This document shows positions 1 to 7,871 of a stretch of 60,038 bases of DNA, piece after piece. Numbering within the stretch: the stretch's first letter is position 1; every line of letters begins with the position of its first letter. The notes under the pieces are model-generated. The model worked only from the letters and a program-made list of their open reading frames with translations. It ran no database searches and had not been told where the DNA came from. Position numbers and translations under genes: made by a program. The stretch is from JAUPVN01 sp964423475. Its GTDB lineage: Bacteria; Patescibacteriota; Saccharimonadia; Saccharimonadales; CAIOMD01. Location: positions 1-60,038 of the forward strand of contig CAYRFD010000001.1 in assembly GCA_964423475.1 (NCBI GenBank), read 5' to 3'.

Positions 1-2
1 TT

Positions 3-2906
3 GGTACTGGCTCTTATCTATCGGATACCAAACGAATGACTTTAAAAGATTTTCCTTTACATGTAGAGTCACCTCAAGAAATAATTAAACGATGGGGCGG
101 AGATTATCCAGATTTTATAACTAATACAAAAAAAATTGCCGATTCTTGTAGCGTAAAGCTAGAATTAGGCAAAATTTTAATACCAGAATTTCCTATTACA
201 GAGAATAAGACTGAAAAAGAATATTTACATGAGCTAGTTTATAAGGGGTTAATTAATAGATATGATAAGTCTCATAAAGAGCAATCAGATATTGCAATAA
301 ATGAAGCAAAAAGTATTTTACCAAGTAGTGTAGTTGAGCGTGCCGAATATGAGCTTGGTGTGATAGATTCTATGGGTTTTAATGGATATTTTTTAATAAT
401 TTGGGATTTTGTAGGATGGGGTAAAAAGCAGGGTATTATGTTTGGCCCCGGCAGAGGCTCGGCAGCAGGATCTATTATTGCATATGCACTAAATATTACA
501 GATTTAGATCCGATAGAGCATGATTTATTGTTTGAAAGATTTTTGAACCCCGATCGTATTAGTATGCCCGATATAGATATTGATATACAAGATAACCGCC
601 GCGAAGAAGTTATAGACTATTGTGTACATAAATATGGCACTGATAGGGTAGCCAATATTGCAACCTATGGCCGTATGGCTGCACGGGCTGCTGTGCGAGA
701 TGTTGCGAGGGTTTTAGAAGTTCCTTATGCAGATGCCGATAGAATGGCAAAATTAGTTCCGCCGCCCTTACAAGGGCGCCAAATACCGCTAAAAACGTCT
801 TTAAAAAGTTCCACAGACTTAAAAAACGAATATAACAAAAATCCACAAGCAAAAATGGTTTTTGACATGGCAATACAGTTAGAGGGAACAATCAGAAATC
901 ACGGTGTGCACGCTGCGGGCGTAGTTATTGCCCCATCATCAATTGTTGAATATAGCCCACTAGAGATGGCGCAAAAGGGCGTTGTAGCTACTCAGTACCC
1001 TATGGGGGTAGTAGAAGAACTTGGTTTATTAAAGATGGATTTTTTGGGTCTTTCAAATTTAACAACTATTAAAAATGCTTTAAGGATAATTAAAAAAGTT
1101 TACGGTGATGATATTGATATAAATGCGGTTTCTTTAAAAGATACAAAAACATATGATTTGCTCTCTAGTGGCGACACGACCGGCGTGTTCCAGCTTGAAT
1201 CTGCGGGTATGAAAAGATATTTGAAAGAGCTAAAACCTACCGAATTTAACGATATAGTTGCCATGTGCGCACTTTATAGGCCTGGCCCTTTAAAAGCAGG
1301 GCTTGTGGATATGTTTGTACGTAGAAAAAATGGTCTAGAAGAAGTTAGCGTTCCTCATGAAAAATTTAAGAATGCCCTATCTCCTACTTATGGTACATTA
1401 GTTTATCAAGAACAGGTTATGCAAATTAGTAAAGAAGTTTGTGGATTTACAGGAGGAGAAGCCGATACACTGCGTAAAGCCATAGGTAAGAAAATTCGTT
1501 CAGTTATGCTTAAAATGCAACACAAATTCATAGAAGGTGGGGTTGAGCATGGTGGTGTACCAAAAGATGTTATGGAAAAGTTTTGGGAAGATCTTATGGG
1601 ATTTGCAGATTATGCTTTTAATAAATCCCATTCGGCTTGCTATGCGTTAATTGCTTATTGGACAGCCTACCTAAAAGCCCATTATCCTGCAGCCTTTATG
1701 GCTGCATTAATGACGGGTGATTACGATGATACAGATAGGCTAGCAATAGAAATTGCAGAATGCAAACATATGGGTATCACAGTGTTACAGCCAGATGTAA
1801 ATGAATCTTTTCATGAATTTTCTGTTGTAAGAGATAAAGATAATAAAGAAACTATAAGGTTTGGGTTAGACGCTATAAAGAATGTTGGCCATAACGCAGT
1901 AGCGGGTATAATTGAAAGCCGCACCAAAGAAGGGCCATTTAAGTCATTAGAAGATTTTATGGGACGTACAGATAGCCGTTTAGTTAATAAAAAAGTTTGG
2001 GAAAGCTTAATAAAGACTGGTGCTTTAGATAGATTTGCTAACCGAGCTACAATGCTTAGTAATATAGATAATATTGTGGCCACATCTGCTAAAATTGCAA
2101 AAGAAAAATCTGCTGGGCAAGTTGACTTGTTTGGTGGTGAAATTGCATCTGTTACAATTTCATTAGATTTATCAACGGATACATTGTACACAGAAAACGA
2201 TTATTTACATTGGGAAAGAGAGCTACTAGGCTTATATTTGTCTCAGCATCCTTTAGAGATATACTTAAAAATGTTTAAAGAGCAAACTGCTCCACTGTCT
2301 GAGGTTGTAGTTGACGCCGATGGCAAAAAAATTACAGTTGGTGGGACTATTGTAGAGATAAGAAACATCACTACAAAAAATGGTCAATCCATGGCCTTTA
2401 TGCAGTTAGAAGATATTAACGGAGAAGTTAGAGAATTAATAATATTTCCCAAAGTGTTAGATAGCCTAAAAGAAAAATTAGCTAAAGACACAGTTTTAAT
2501 AGTTTCTGGAAGGATTAGTGGCCGCGATAAACAAGGATCAGATTTGCAAGAAGCAAAGGTTATTGTAGAAAAGATTTCTTTAGTATCTGTTAAAGAGGCC
2601 TTGGCGTATGAGCCAACGGGGACTACTTATATATCATCAAAAAAAATTGCCAAAGTTAAATTTGTTAAACCCTTAGATAAACCTTTGCCAAAAAAGCTGT
2701 ATCTGCGGGTAGAAGATACGACAAACCAAGATCTATTAAGAAACATTAAAAATATTATTGATTCTTTCCCAGGTACAGTAGATACGGTTTTAGTGGTTGG
2801 TGATTATAAAAAACCAATAAAACTGCCAGAAGGTGTTAACTATACAGATGATTTGCTAAAAAAACTAGAAAAAGTGTTGCCCAAACAATCAATCATTTAC
2901 TCTTAG
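3..2906 (+). CDS. dnaE: DNA polymerase III alpha subunit, 5' end outside window
   Basis: Replicative DNA polymerase catalytic subunit. The reading frame is open from base 3 with no stop before the first ATG at base 36, so the gene enters from the left and that ATG is internal; the N-terminal PHP domain is missing. The visible part starts at the end of the PHP region, followed by the palm/fingers with a GPGRGSAAGS block and the catalytic PDIDID aspartates (about residues 135-185 counted from the ATG at 36), then the helix-hairpin-helix/beta-binding part, and an OB-fold (ITVGGTIVEI, about residue 765). A short tail domain follows. Ends with TAG and overlaps the convergent CAP-domain gene by 14 bases. 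The family assignment is secure. Confidence 0.97.
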   Translation, partial: GTGSYLSDTKRMTLKDFPLHVESPQEIIKRWGGDYPDFITNTKKIADSCSVKLELGKILIPEFPITENKTEKEYLHELVYKGLINRYDKSHKEQSDIAINEAKSILPSSVVERAEYELGVIDSMGFNGYFLIIWDFVGWGKKQGIMFGPGRGSAAGSIIAYALNITDLDPIEHDLLFERFLNPDRISMPDIDIDIQDNRREEVIDYCVHKYGTDRVANIATYGRMAARAAVRDVARVLEVPYADADRMAKLVPPPLQGRQIPLKTSLKSSTDLKNEYNKNPQAKMVFDMAIQLEGTIRNHGVHAAGVVIAPSSIVEYSPLEMAQKGVVATQYPMGVVEELGLLKMDFLGLSNLTTIKNALRIIKKVYGDDIDINAVSLKDTKTYDLLSSGDTTGVFQLESAGMKRYLKELKPTEFNDIVAMCALYRPGPLKAGLVDMFVRRKNGLEEVSVPHEKFKNALSPTYGTLVYQEQVMQISKEVCGFTGGEADTLRKAIGKKIRSVMLKMQHKFIEGGVEHGGVPKDVMEKFWEDLMGFADYAFNKSHSACYALIAYWTAYLKAHYPAAFMAALMTGDYDDTDRLAIEIAECKHMGITVLQPDVNESFHEFSVVRDKDNKETIRFGLDAIKNVGHNAVAGIIESRTKEGPFKSLEDFMGRTDSRLVNKKVWESLIKTGALDRFANRATMLSNIDNIVATSAKIAKEKSAGQVDLFGGEIASVTISLDLSTDTLYTENDYLHWERELLGLYLSQHPLEIYLKMFKEQTAPLSEVVVDADGKKITVGGTIVEIRNITTKNGQSMAFMQLEDINGEVRELIIFPKVLDSLKEKLAKDTVLIVSGRISGRDKQGSDLQEAKVIVEKISLVSVKEALAYEPTGTTYISSKKIAKVKFVKPLDKPLPKKLYLRVEDTTNQDLLRNIKNIIDSFPGTVDTVLVVGDYKKPIKLPEGVNYTDDLLKKLEKVLPKQSIIYS

Positions 2907-3612
2907 TATCAGACTTTTTTTTAAAATTTTGCGAACGATGGTGTATTAGAACTTGGCGATATTCAATGTAGCCACCAATTACAATGAGCGTAAAAGAAAA
3001 AATTAGCAATAATTTAGTTGCTAAATTATAAGAACTAGCAGTAATATATAGTGGTCCGGCTGGAAATGTAGGTTCTGAAACATTAGTTTTACCATCATTT
3101 GTTTGAGTTGCAAATAACGCTACTGTTATATTACGATTTTGGCTGTTAACGGCCGAATAAAAACTTGCTACCCCAACACCTATATCACTATAAGAAGAAT
3201 TAATTATGTTTGTTTTGTGAGTAATGCTTTGCATCCAACCTTCTATGATATCTTGGTTTGTGAATCCACCAATAGCAATATTTTCTCCGGCAAGTTTAAA
3301 TGGATAGTTTACTTCTTTAAGATACTCCCTAGCAGGTATTTGGCTTTGAATATTATTGTTTAGCTCAAATTGTTTAGCTAAAGCCTCGGCTTTTTTTTGA
3401 GCAGCATTTACTAAATCTGCATTTGTTGAAAGTGGTTTTATGTCTTGTAATGATCTTTGTTTGTTTGCAAGGTTAATTATATTTATTGTACCAATTCTAT
3501 CTGTGTTAACAGTATTGAATGGCCCAATGATTACTATAGTAATTAAAGCTAAAATAGTACCACAAAGTATTAATACAAGGCCAATAGAATGAGTTTTTCT
3601 TAATATATTCAT
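2893..3612 (-). CDS. CAP/SCP-domain protein with two membrane segments
   Basis: A 239-residue protein with an N-terminal hydrophobic segment (about residues 10-33), a CAP (SCP/PR1, cysteine-rich secretory protein-like) domain of roughly residues 45-170, and a second hydrophobic segment near residues 200-220 followed by a basic tail. Recognisable CAP features are GENIAIG, the W in EGWMQS and the H of ITHKTNI followed by IGVGVA. The domain should lie outside the membrane between the two helices. The start ATG overlaps the stop of the upstream methyltransferase gene as ATGA, so the two are probably co-transcribed and translationally coupled. Bacterial CAP proteins are often linked to the envelope, but their biochemical role is usually unknown; no function is assigned here. 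Confidence 0.8.
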   Translation of the reverse strand: MNILRKTHSIGLVLILCGTILALITIVIIGPFNTVNTDRIGTINIINLANKQRSLQDIKPLSTNADLVNAAQKKAEALAKQFELNNNIQSQIPAREYLKEVNYPFKLAGENIAIGGFTNQDIIEGWMQSITHKTNIINSSYSDIGVGVASFYSAVNSQNRNITVALFATQTNDGKTNVSEPTFPAGPLYITASSYNLATKLLLIFSFTLIVIGGYIEYRQVLIHHRSQNFKKKSDTKSK

Positions 3613-4115
3613 AAATGCATATTTGTGAGTGCGTATAACGCTATAGAAGTGGCATTACTTACGTTTAATGATTCTTTTTTACCAAATTGGGCTATTTCAA
3701 GTATGGCATGAGCGTTTTGCCGTGTCCAGAAAGAAACTCCGTTTAGTTCGTTACCAACCGCCAGTAACAGATCTAAATTTGTGTTATATTTATTAATTGG
3801 AATGCTTGCAGGGTCTTGTTCAAGACATACAAACTGTTTAAAACCAGCTTTATTAGCAGCTGATACAGCATCTGGTTCGTAATTATATACAGAAAAAGGT
3901 ATTGAAGTCTCTGCACCAAGTGCTGTTTTTGCAATTCTGCTGTTAATTTTTTTTGCTAAATGTGGTAACCTAGTGTCATTTTGTATTAATGGATAAGGTG
4001 TATAGCCGCTAAAATATATATGCTTAACCCCAAAACAATCTGCACTTCGCATAATACTACCAACATTTTGGGTACTGCGTATATCATGAAGAAGTAGGGA
4101 TATATTAATGCTCAT
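3609..4115 (-). CDS. TrmH/SpoU-family RNA 2'-O-methyltransferase
   Basis: A 168-residue SPOUT methyltransferase, predicted to methylate ribose 2'-OH in tRNA or rRNA using S-adenosylmethionine. It has the SpoU signatures: N-terminal DIRSTQNVGSIMRSAD (motif 1), LLAVGNELNGVS (motif 2, about residue 110) and the C-terminal SNATSIALYAL knot motif. It lacks the N-terminal substrate-binding extension of RlmB, so its target cannot be told from sequence. The stop TGA overlaps the next gene's ATG. An extended -10 element (TGT TAAAGT on the minus strand, 4122-4130) puts the predicted transcription start on the A of the ATG. Confidence 0.88.
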   Translation of the reverse strand: MSINISLLLHDIRSTQNVGSIMRSADCFGVKHIYFSGYTPYPLIQNDTRLPHLAKKINSRIAKTALGAETSIPFSVYNYEPDAVSAANKAGFKQFVCLEQDPASIPINKYNTNLDLLLAVGNELNGVSFWTRQNAHAILEIAQFGKKESLNVSNATSIALYALTNMHL

Positions 4116-4130
4116 ATATTTACTTTAACA
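4115..4130 (-). promoter_or_regulatory. Extended -10 promoter, predicted leaderless
   Basis: On the minus strand TGT precedes TAAAGT (4122-4127). Counting seven bases from the last base of the hexamer gives 4115, the A of the methyltransferase ATG. No Shine-Dalgarno is present. Confidence 0.5.
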
Positions 4131-4148
4131 AAAATATGTACATTGCAG

Positions 4149-4154
4149 TATAAT
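4149..4154 (+). promoter_or_regulatory. -10 box TATAAT for gspE/pilB-like gene
   Basis: A perfect TATAAT about 20 bases before the ATG at 4175, giving a leader of about 14 bases with no Shine-Dalgarno. It is divergent from the methyltransferase promoter in the same 60-base spacer. Confidence 0.5.
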
Positions 4155-4174
4155 AATACATAAGCATTACAACT

Positions 4175-5773
4175 ATGGACGACAATAAAGCAAGACAACT
4201 AGATGAACAAGCAACCCTAAGGCGGGCTCGTATTGTTGGCGTTCAATATTTTGATACTTCTCAGGCAGAGATTGATCTGTACAAAGACTTTTTAAGTGTT
4301 GAAGAAATAAGATCACTAAGAATAATGCCACTGTACGTTGATGCTCATTTGATTAGATTTGGTATTACTAACGCTACCGCGCAAAATACTATGAGCCAAA
4401 TGCGTAATAAGTTTCAAGATCAGCAAGTAGATTTTTATTTGATATCTGATATGGGATATAGGGAATTAATGCGTCGTTATGATCCACCTAAAGAAATTGT
4501 ATATCATGATATAGAAATAAACCACGGTACCACAGAAACCGTTGGTGATATTTCTGCTACTTTGGGCACCGTGCATGCTGATGATATGTTGGCGTATTTA
4601 GTTAAGCAAGCTTTTCAGCTTGAAGCTTCTGATATCCACCTAGAAACAGATGAAAATGATGTACGGATTAGATTTAGAGTTGATGGCGTTTTACATCCAG
4701 TTGCGGTTATAGATCGCGAGAAGTATCATCAGCTAATATCTAGCCTGGCTGTTGCAGCTAATGTTTCTACAAATTCTGACGATGCTCAAACGGGGCATAT
4801 AAATAAAAAGTATCAACTTGCAGATGGATCGTCGGTAGAGGTTAATTTACGCGTAGAAACCGTACCGACAATACACGGCATGGACGCAGTATTACGGTTA
4901 TTTAATTTAAAATCAGAAATGATGAATATAGATAAATTAGGTTTGCAACCAGATGAAAAAGAAATTATAGATGATATTATTAAACACCCAAATGGGCTTG
5001 TGTTAATTGTTGGACCAACAGGATCGGGTAAGACAACAACTTTATACAGTATATTAAATGAGTTAAATAGCACCGAAAGAAAAATCATTACTCTTGAAGA
5101 CCCTGTAGAATATAACATTAAAGGAGTAACACAAATACCTGTTGATTCTCGTCATGATACTTCTGGTTTTGCAACTAAATTTAGAGCCGTGTTAAGGTTA
5201 GACCCAGATGTAGTAATGGTAGGAGAAATAAGAGATAACGATACCGCAAAAACAGCTTTGCAGTCTGCGTTAACAGGCCATTTAGTGGTTTCTACATATC
5301 ATGCGGGCTCTGCAGCTGCGGCCCTTACCAGAATGCTTGGTGCAATAGAAGAAAATCCTTTATTTACTTCTGCTATTAGATTAGTACAAGCCCAGCGCCT
5401 AATAAGACGCCTAGATGATAATAGCAAAGAAGCATATAGCCCAGATGACGCCACTTTGCAGTGGATAAAGCAATCAGTAGATTCTTTGCCTGAGCATGTC
5501 CCAAAACCTAATTTAGATAATTTACAGCTTTACAAACCAGTACCAACGGAGGACAACCCCTTTGGGTATACGGGGCAATTCGCCGTAAGAGAATTGTTAG
5601 TAATGACTAATGAAGTAGAAACAGAACTAAAAAAACCAATAAGACTAGTAACTTCTAGATCTATAGAAGCTGTTGCAGTTAGTGGGGGTATGACAACACT
5701 GTTGCAAGAGGGTGTATTAAGAGTAATAGCCGGAGAAACCAGTGTAGAAGAAGTGATGCGGATTTTGTCTTAA
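4175..5773 (+). CDS. GspE/PilB-type secretion ATPase
   Basis: A 532-residue hexameric assembly ATPase of type IV pili or type II secretion. Residues about 1-110 resemble the MshEN/T2SSE N-terminal domain (SVEEIRSLRIMPLYV). The ATPase core has Walker A GPTGSGKTT (about residue 279), an Asp box, Walker B-like VVMVGEIRD (about 346) and a His box. The family's zinc tetracysteine after QRLxRRL is missing: here QRLIRRL runs into DDNSKEAYSP with no cysteine. No pilin, PilC or PilT gene lies nearby, so the partners must be elsewhere. It is convergent with the malic enzyme gene. Type IV pili are known in several Patescibacteria, which makes pilus assembly the likeliest role (inference). Confidence 0.9.
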   Translation: MDDNKARQLDEQATLRRARIVGVQYFDTSQAEIDLYKDFLSVEEIRSLRIMPLYVDAHLIRFGITNATAQNTMSQMRNKFQDQQVDFYLISDMGYRELMRRYDPPKEIVYHDIEINHGTTETVGDISATLGTVHADDMLAYLVKQAFQLEASDIHLETDENDVRIRFRVDGVLHPVAVIDREKYHQLISSLAVAANVSTNSDDAQTGHINKKYQLADGSSVEVNLRVETVPTIHGMDAVLRLFNLKSEMMNIDKLGLQPDEKEIIDDIIKHPNGLVLIVGPTGSGKTTTLYSILNELNSTERKIITLEDPVEYNIKGVTQIPVDSRHDTSGFATKFRAVLRLDPDVVMVGEIRDNDTAKTALQSALTGHLVVSTYHAGSAAAALTRMLGAIEENPLFTSAIRLVQAQRLIRRLDDNSKEAYSPDDATLQWIKQSVDSLPEHVPKPNLDNLQLYKPVPTEDNPFGYTGQFAVRELLVMTNEVETELKKPIRLVTSRSIEAVAVSGGMTTLLQEGVLRVIAGETSVEEVMRILS

Positions 5774-5792
5774 TATAAATTAATATTAAAAT

Positions 5793-6923
5793 TTACTTTT
5801 TATATACAGCAGCAACTACTTTTACTACATTTTTATCAAAAGGGCTAGGTATTATTTGGGTTTTAGTGGGTGACTTAATAATATTAGCAATTGCCTCTGC
5901 TGCAGCTAATTTATGAGATTCATTAATTGTAGATTGAGTGTCTAGAGCACCCCTAAATAGGCCAGGAAAAGCTAGCACATTATTTACTTGGTTAGGATAG
6001 TCGCTTCTGCCAGTGGCTACTACGGCTGCACCTGCGTTAATAGCATCTGTTGGAGTTATTTCTGGGTTAGGGTTTGCAAGAGCAAAAATTATTGGGTTTT
6101 TTGCCATAGATTGTATCATTTTTTTGCTTAATAAATTACTCTTTGAGACACCTATAAAAATGTCTGCACCCTTTAGGGATCCTTTAAGATCTGTGGCAGT
6201 ACTATCTTGGCTATATGAACTTAATAGTAACTTTTCTGGTGATAAATTCTTTCTATTTTTAGTTATTACACCCTTAGTATCTATGGCTATGATATTTGGC
6301 TTAGCATATTGATATAACAACTTAGCAATGGCCACTCCTGCAGCGCCTGCTCCAATTAGTACGACCTTAGAATCATGTAGATTGCGGTTAGTTACTTTGC
6401 AGGCGTTAATTAGCCCTGCAAGTACCACAACAGCCGTTCCGTGTTGGTCGTCGTGCATTATTGGTATAGATAATCTTTTTTTAAGCTGATCTTCTATATA
6501 AAAACAATTTGGTGCAGAAATATCTTCTAAATTGATGCCACCAAAACTTGGGGCAATTGCGGTAACAATATTAATTATTTCGTTTGGGTCTTGAGTATTC
6601 AGAACAATAGGGTAGCCATCTATATTGGCAAACTTTTTAAACAGAATGGCTTTACCTTCCATAACCGGTAATGCTCCTTCTGGGCCAATATTCCCCAAGC
6701 CTAATACCGCGCTTCCATCAGAAACTATTGCTACAGAGTTATGGGTATTTGTGTATAGATTTGTCTGCTCCGGGAATTTAGCAAGATGTGTAGCAACTGC
6801 AGCTACCCCAGGACTATAATAGGTGCTTAGATCTTCTTTGGTATCTAATGGTACCCTAGAAACTATCTCCATTTTACCTTTATATTTTTTATGTTCCTTA
6901 AGGGCTTTATTAAATATATCCAT
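5793..6923 (-). CDS. Malic enzyme (malate dehydrogenase, decarboxylating)
   Basis: Oxidative decarboxylation of malate to pyruvate with NAD(P)+. The 376-residue length fits the short bacterial form without the phosphotransacetylase extension. Visible are YYSPGVAAV (N-terminal substrate region, about residue 35), SDGSAVLGLGNIGPEG, the QDPNEI and HDDQHGTAVV metal/substrate region, the dinucleotide-binding GAGAAG (about residue 190) and the ALANPNPEI motif. The cofactor (NAD or NADP) cannot be decided with confidence. The gene is monocistronic between convergent gspE/pilB and divergent rplS. A TACAAT box on the minus strand (6932-6937) lies just before the ATG, and there is no Shine-Dalgarno. 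Confidence 0.93.
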   Translation of the reverse strand: MDIFNKALKEHKKYKGKMEIVSRVPLDTKEDLSTYYSPGVAAVATHLAKFPEQTNLYTNTHNSVAIVSDGSAVLGLGNIGPEGALPVMEGKAILFKKFANIDGYPIVLNTQDPNEIINIVTAIAPSFGGINLEDISAPNCFYIEDQLKKRLSIPIMHDDQHGTAVVVLAGLINACKVTNRNLHDSKVVLIGAGAAGVAIAKLLYQYAKPNIIAIDTKGVITKNRKNLSPEKLLLSSYSQDSTATDLKGSLKGADIFIGVSKSNLLSKKMIQSMAKNPIIFALANPNPEITPTDAINAGAAVVATGRSDYPNQVNNVLAFPGLFRGALDTQSTINESHKLAAAEAIANIIKSPTKTQIIPSPFDKNVVKVVAAVYKK

Positions 6924-6937
6924 AATTGATTATTGTA
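6923..6937 (-). promoter_or_regulatory. -10 box of malic enzyme gene, nearly leaderless
   Basis: TACAAT on the minus strand (6932-6937) puts the predicted +1 near 6925, two bases before the ATG. Confidence 0.4.
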
Positions 6938-6983
6938 TCGTTTTAGGCTAAATATTATTAGTCTTTTAATGTAACTGTAAATA

Positions 6984-6992
6984 TGCTATACT
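6984..6992 (+). promoter_or_regulatory. Extended -10 promoter of rplS
   Basis: TGC followed by TATACT (6987-6992). The predicted start near 6999 gives a leader of about 39 bases to the ATG at 7038. Confidence 0.5.
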
Positions 6993-7037
6993 AACTCGGA
7001 TTATAGATAAAATAAGCATATGGCGAGGACACATAAA

Positions 7038-7466
7038 ATGGCAAGCATTATAAGAACTATTGAGCAAAAATATATGAAACCACATGTTACTGCGGTTCAA
7101 ACAGGTGATACAGTTAAGGTTCACCAAAAAATTAAAGAAGGCAATAAAGAACGCGTACAGGTTTTTGAGGGCTTAGTTATTAGAACAGATAGAAAAAATA
7201 GCCTTACAAGCAGCATAACGGTAAGAAGAATATCTAGCGGTGTTGGGGTAGAAAAATCGTATTTAGTACATAGCCCTTCTATTGTTAAGTTAGAGGTTGT
7301 TAAACGTAGTAAGGTTCGTAGAAACAATCTTACCTATATGCGTGATCGTACTGGTAAATCTGCTAGGTTAACAAGTATAGATTTTGACAAAAAAGCAGTA
7401 AATGCAACTCCGGTATCTAAAGAAATACCCGCTGAAGAAGCAGTAATTGATTCAAAAGAATCATAA
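7038..7466 (+). CDS. rplS: 50S ribosomal protein L19
   Basis: L19 (bL19) of the large subunit, at the 30S-50S interface. Family blocks are GDTVKVHQKIKEG, QVFEGLVI, TVRRISSGVGVEKSY and RDRTGKSARL. An upstream in-frame ATG exists at 7020, but only the ATG at 7038 has a plausible Shine-Dalgarno (GAGG in GGCGAGGACA, about nine bases upstream) and it matches the usual N-terminus M-xx-IIRTIEQ; the protein is then 142 residues. The C-terminal tail after RLTSID is an acidic extension of about 25 residues beyond the usual end. It is not followed or preceded by trmD/rimM as in many bacteria. Confidence 0.96.
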   Translation: MASIIRTIEQKYMKPHVTAVQTGDTVKVHQKIKEGNKERVQVFEGLVIRTDRKNSLTSSITVRRISSGVGVEKSYLVHSPSIVKLEVVKRSKVRRNNLTYMRDRTGKSARLTSIDFDKKAVNATPVSKEIPAEEAVIDSKES

Positions 7467-7514
7467 AATTAGATTAATAGCTTAGAGTTTTATATTATAA
7501 AAACACAGTAAATT

Positions 7515-7530
7515 TGTTATTGTATAAACA
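7515..7530 (+). promoter_or_regulatory. Extended -10 promoter, predicted leaderless
   Basis: TGT then TATTGT (7518-7523); +1 is predicted at 7530, which is the A of the yraN ATG. No Shine-Dalgarno. Confidence 0.45.
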
Positions 7531-7871
7531 TGACCATAACTACAAATATAGGTCAAAAAGCTGAATCGTTAGTTTCTGAATATTTACAGCAAAAAGGCCA
7601 TAAAGTTCTATTTTGTAATTGGCGTACTAAGCTGTGTGAAATAGATATTGTAAGTAAAAAAAATGATATAGTTTATTGTTGCGAGGTAAGATACAGAAAA
7701 TCATCTAAATGGGGTAATGGTTTTGATTCTATAACGTCTAAAAAATTAAAACAAGTAAATTTTGCAGCAGAATTATGGGCTCATAATAATAAATGGGATG
7801 GTCCAATAAGAATATTAATTGCCGCAGTGTCTGGAGAACCTCTAACTGTAGACGATATTATTGAACTTTAA
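7530..7871 (+). CDS. YraN/UPF0102-family nuclease-like protein
   Basis: A 113-residue protein of the YraN family, which has a Holliday-junction-resolvase/restriction endonuclease fold; no biochemical role is firmly established. Family features: GQKAESLVSEYLQQKG at the N-terminus, NWRTKLCEIDIV (the E-x-D pair of the PD-(D/E)xK-like core), a CCEVRYRKSSKWG strand and the SxKKLKQ helix. The usual EVK is EVR here. It overlaps the 3' end of the convergent aminopeptidase gene by 14 bases. Confidence 0.85.
   Translation: MTITTNIGQKAESLVSEYLQQKGHKVLFCNWRTKLCEIDIVSKKNDIVYCCEVRYRKSSKWGNGFDSITSKKLKQVNFAAELWAHNNKWDGPIRILIAAVSGEPLTVDDIIEL

Noticed and set aside
610..891. Antisense open frames over dnaE and other large genes
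   Set aside because: They lie opposite strongly conserved coding sequence, lack ribosome binding sites and encode no recognisable proteins; they are shadows.
2893..7871. Two convergent 14-base gene overlaps (dnaE/CAP and yraN/pepN) as a special signal
   Set aside because: The sequences differ and such overlaps are expected in compact genomes; equal length is likely chance.
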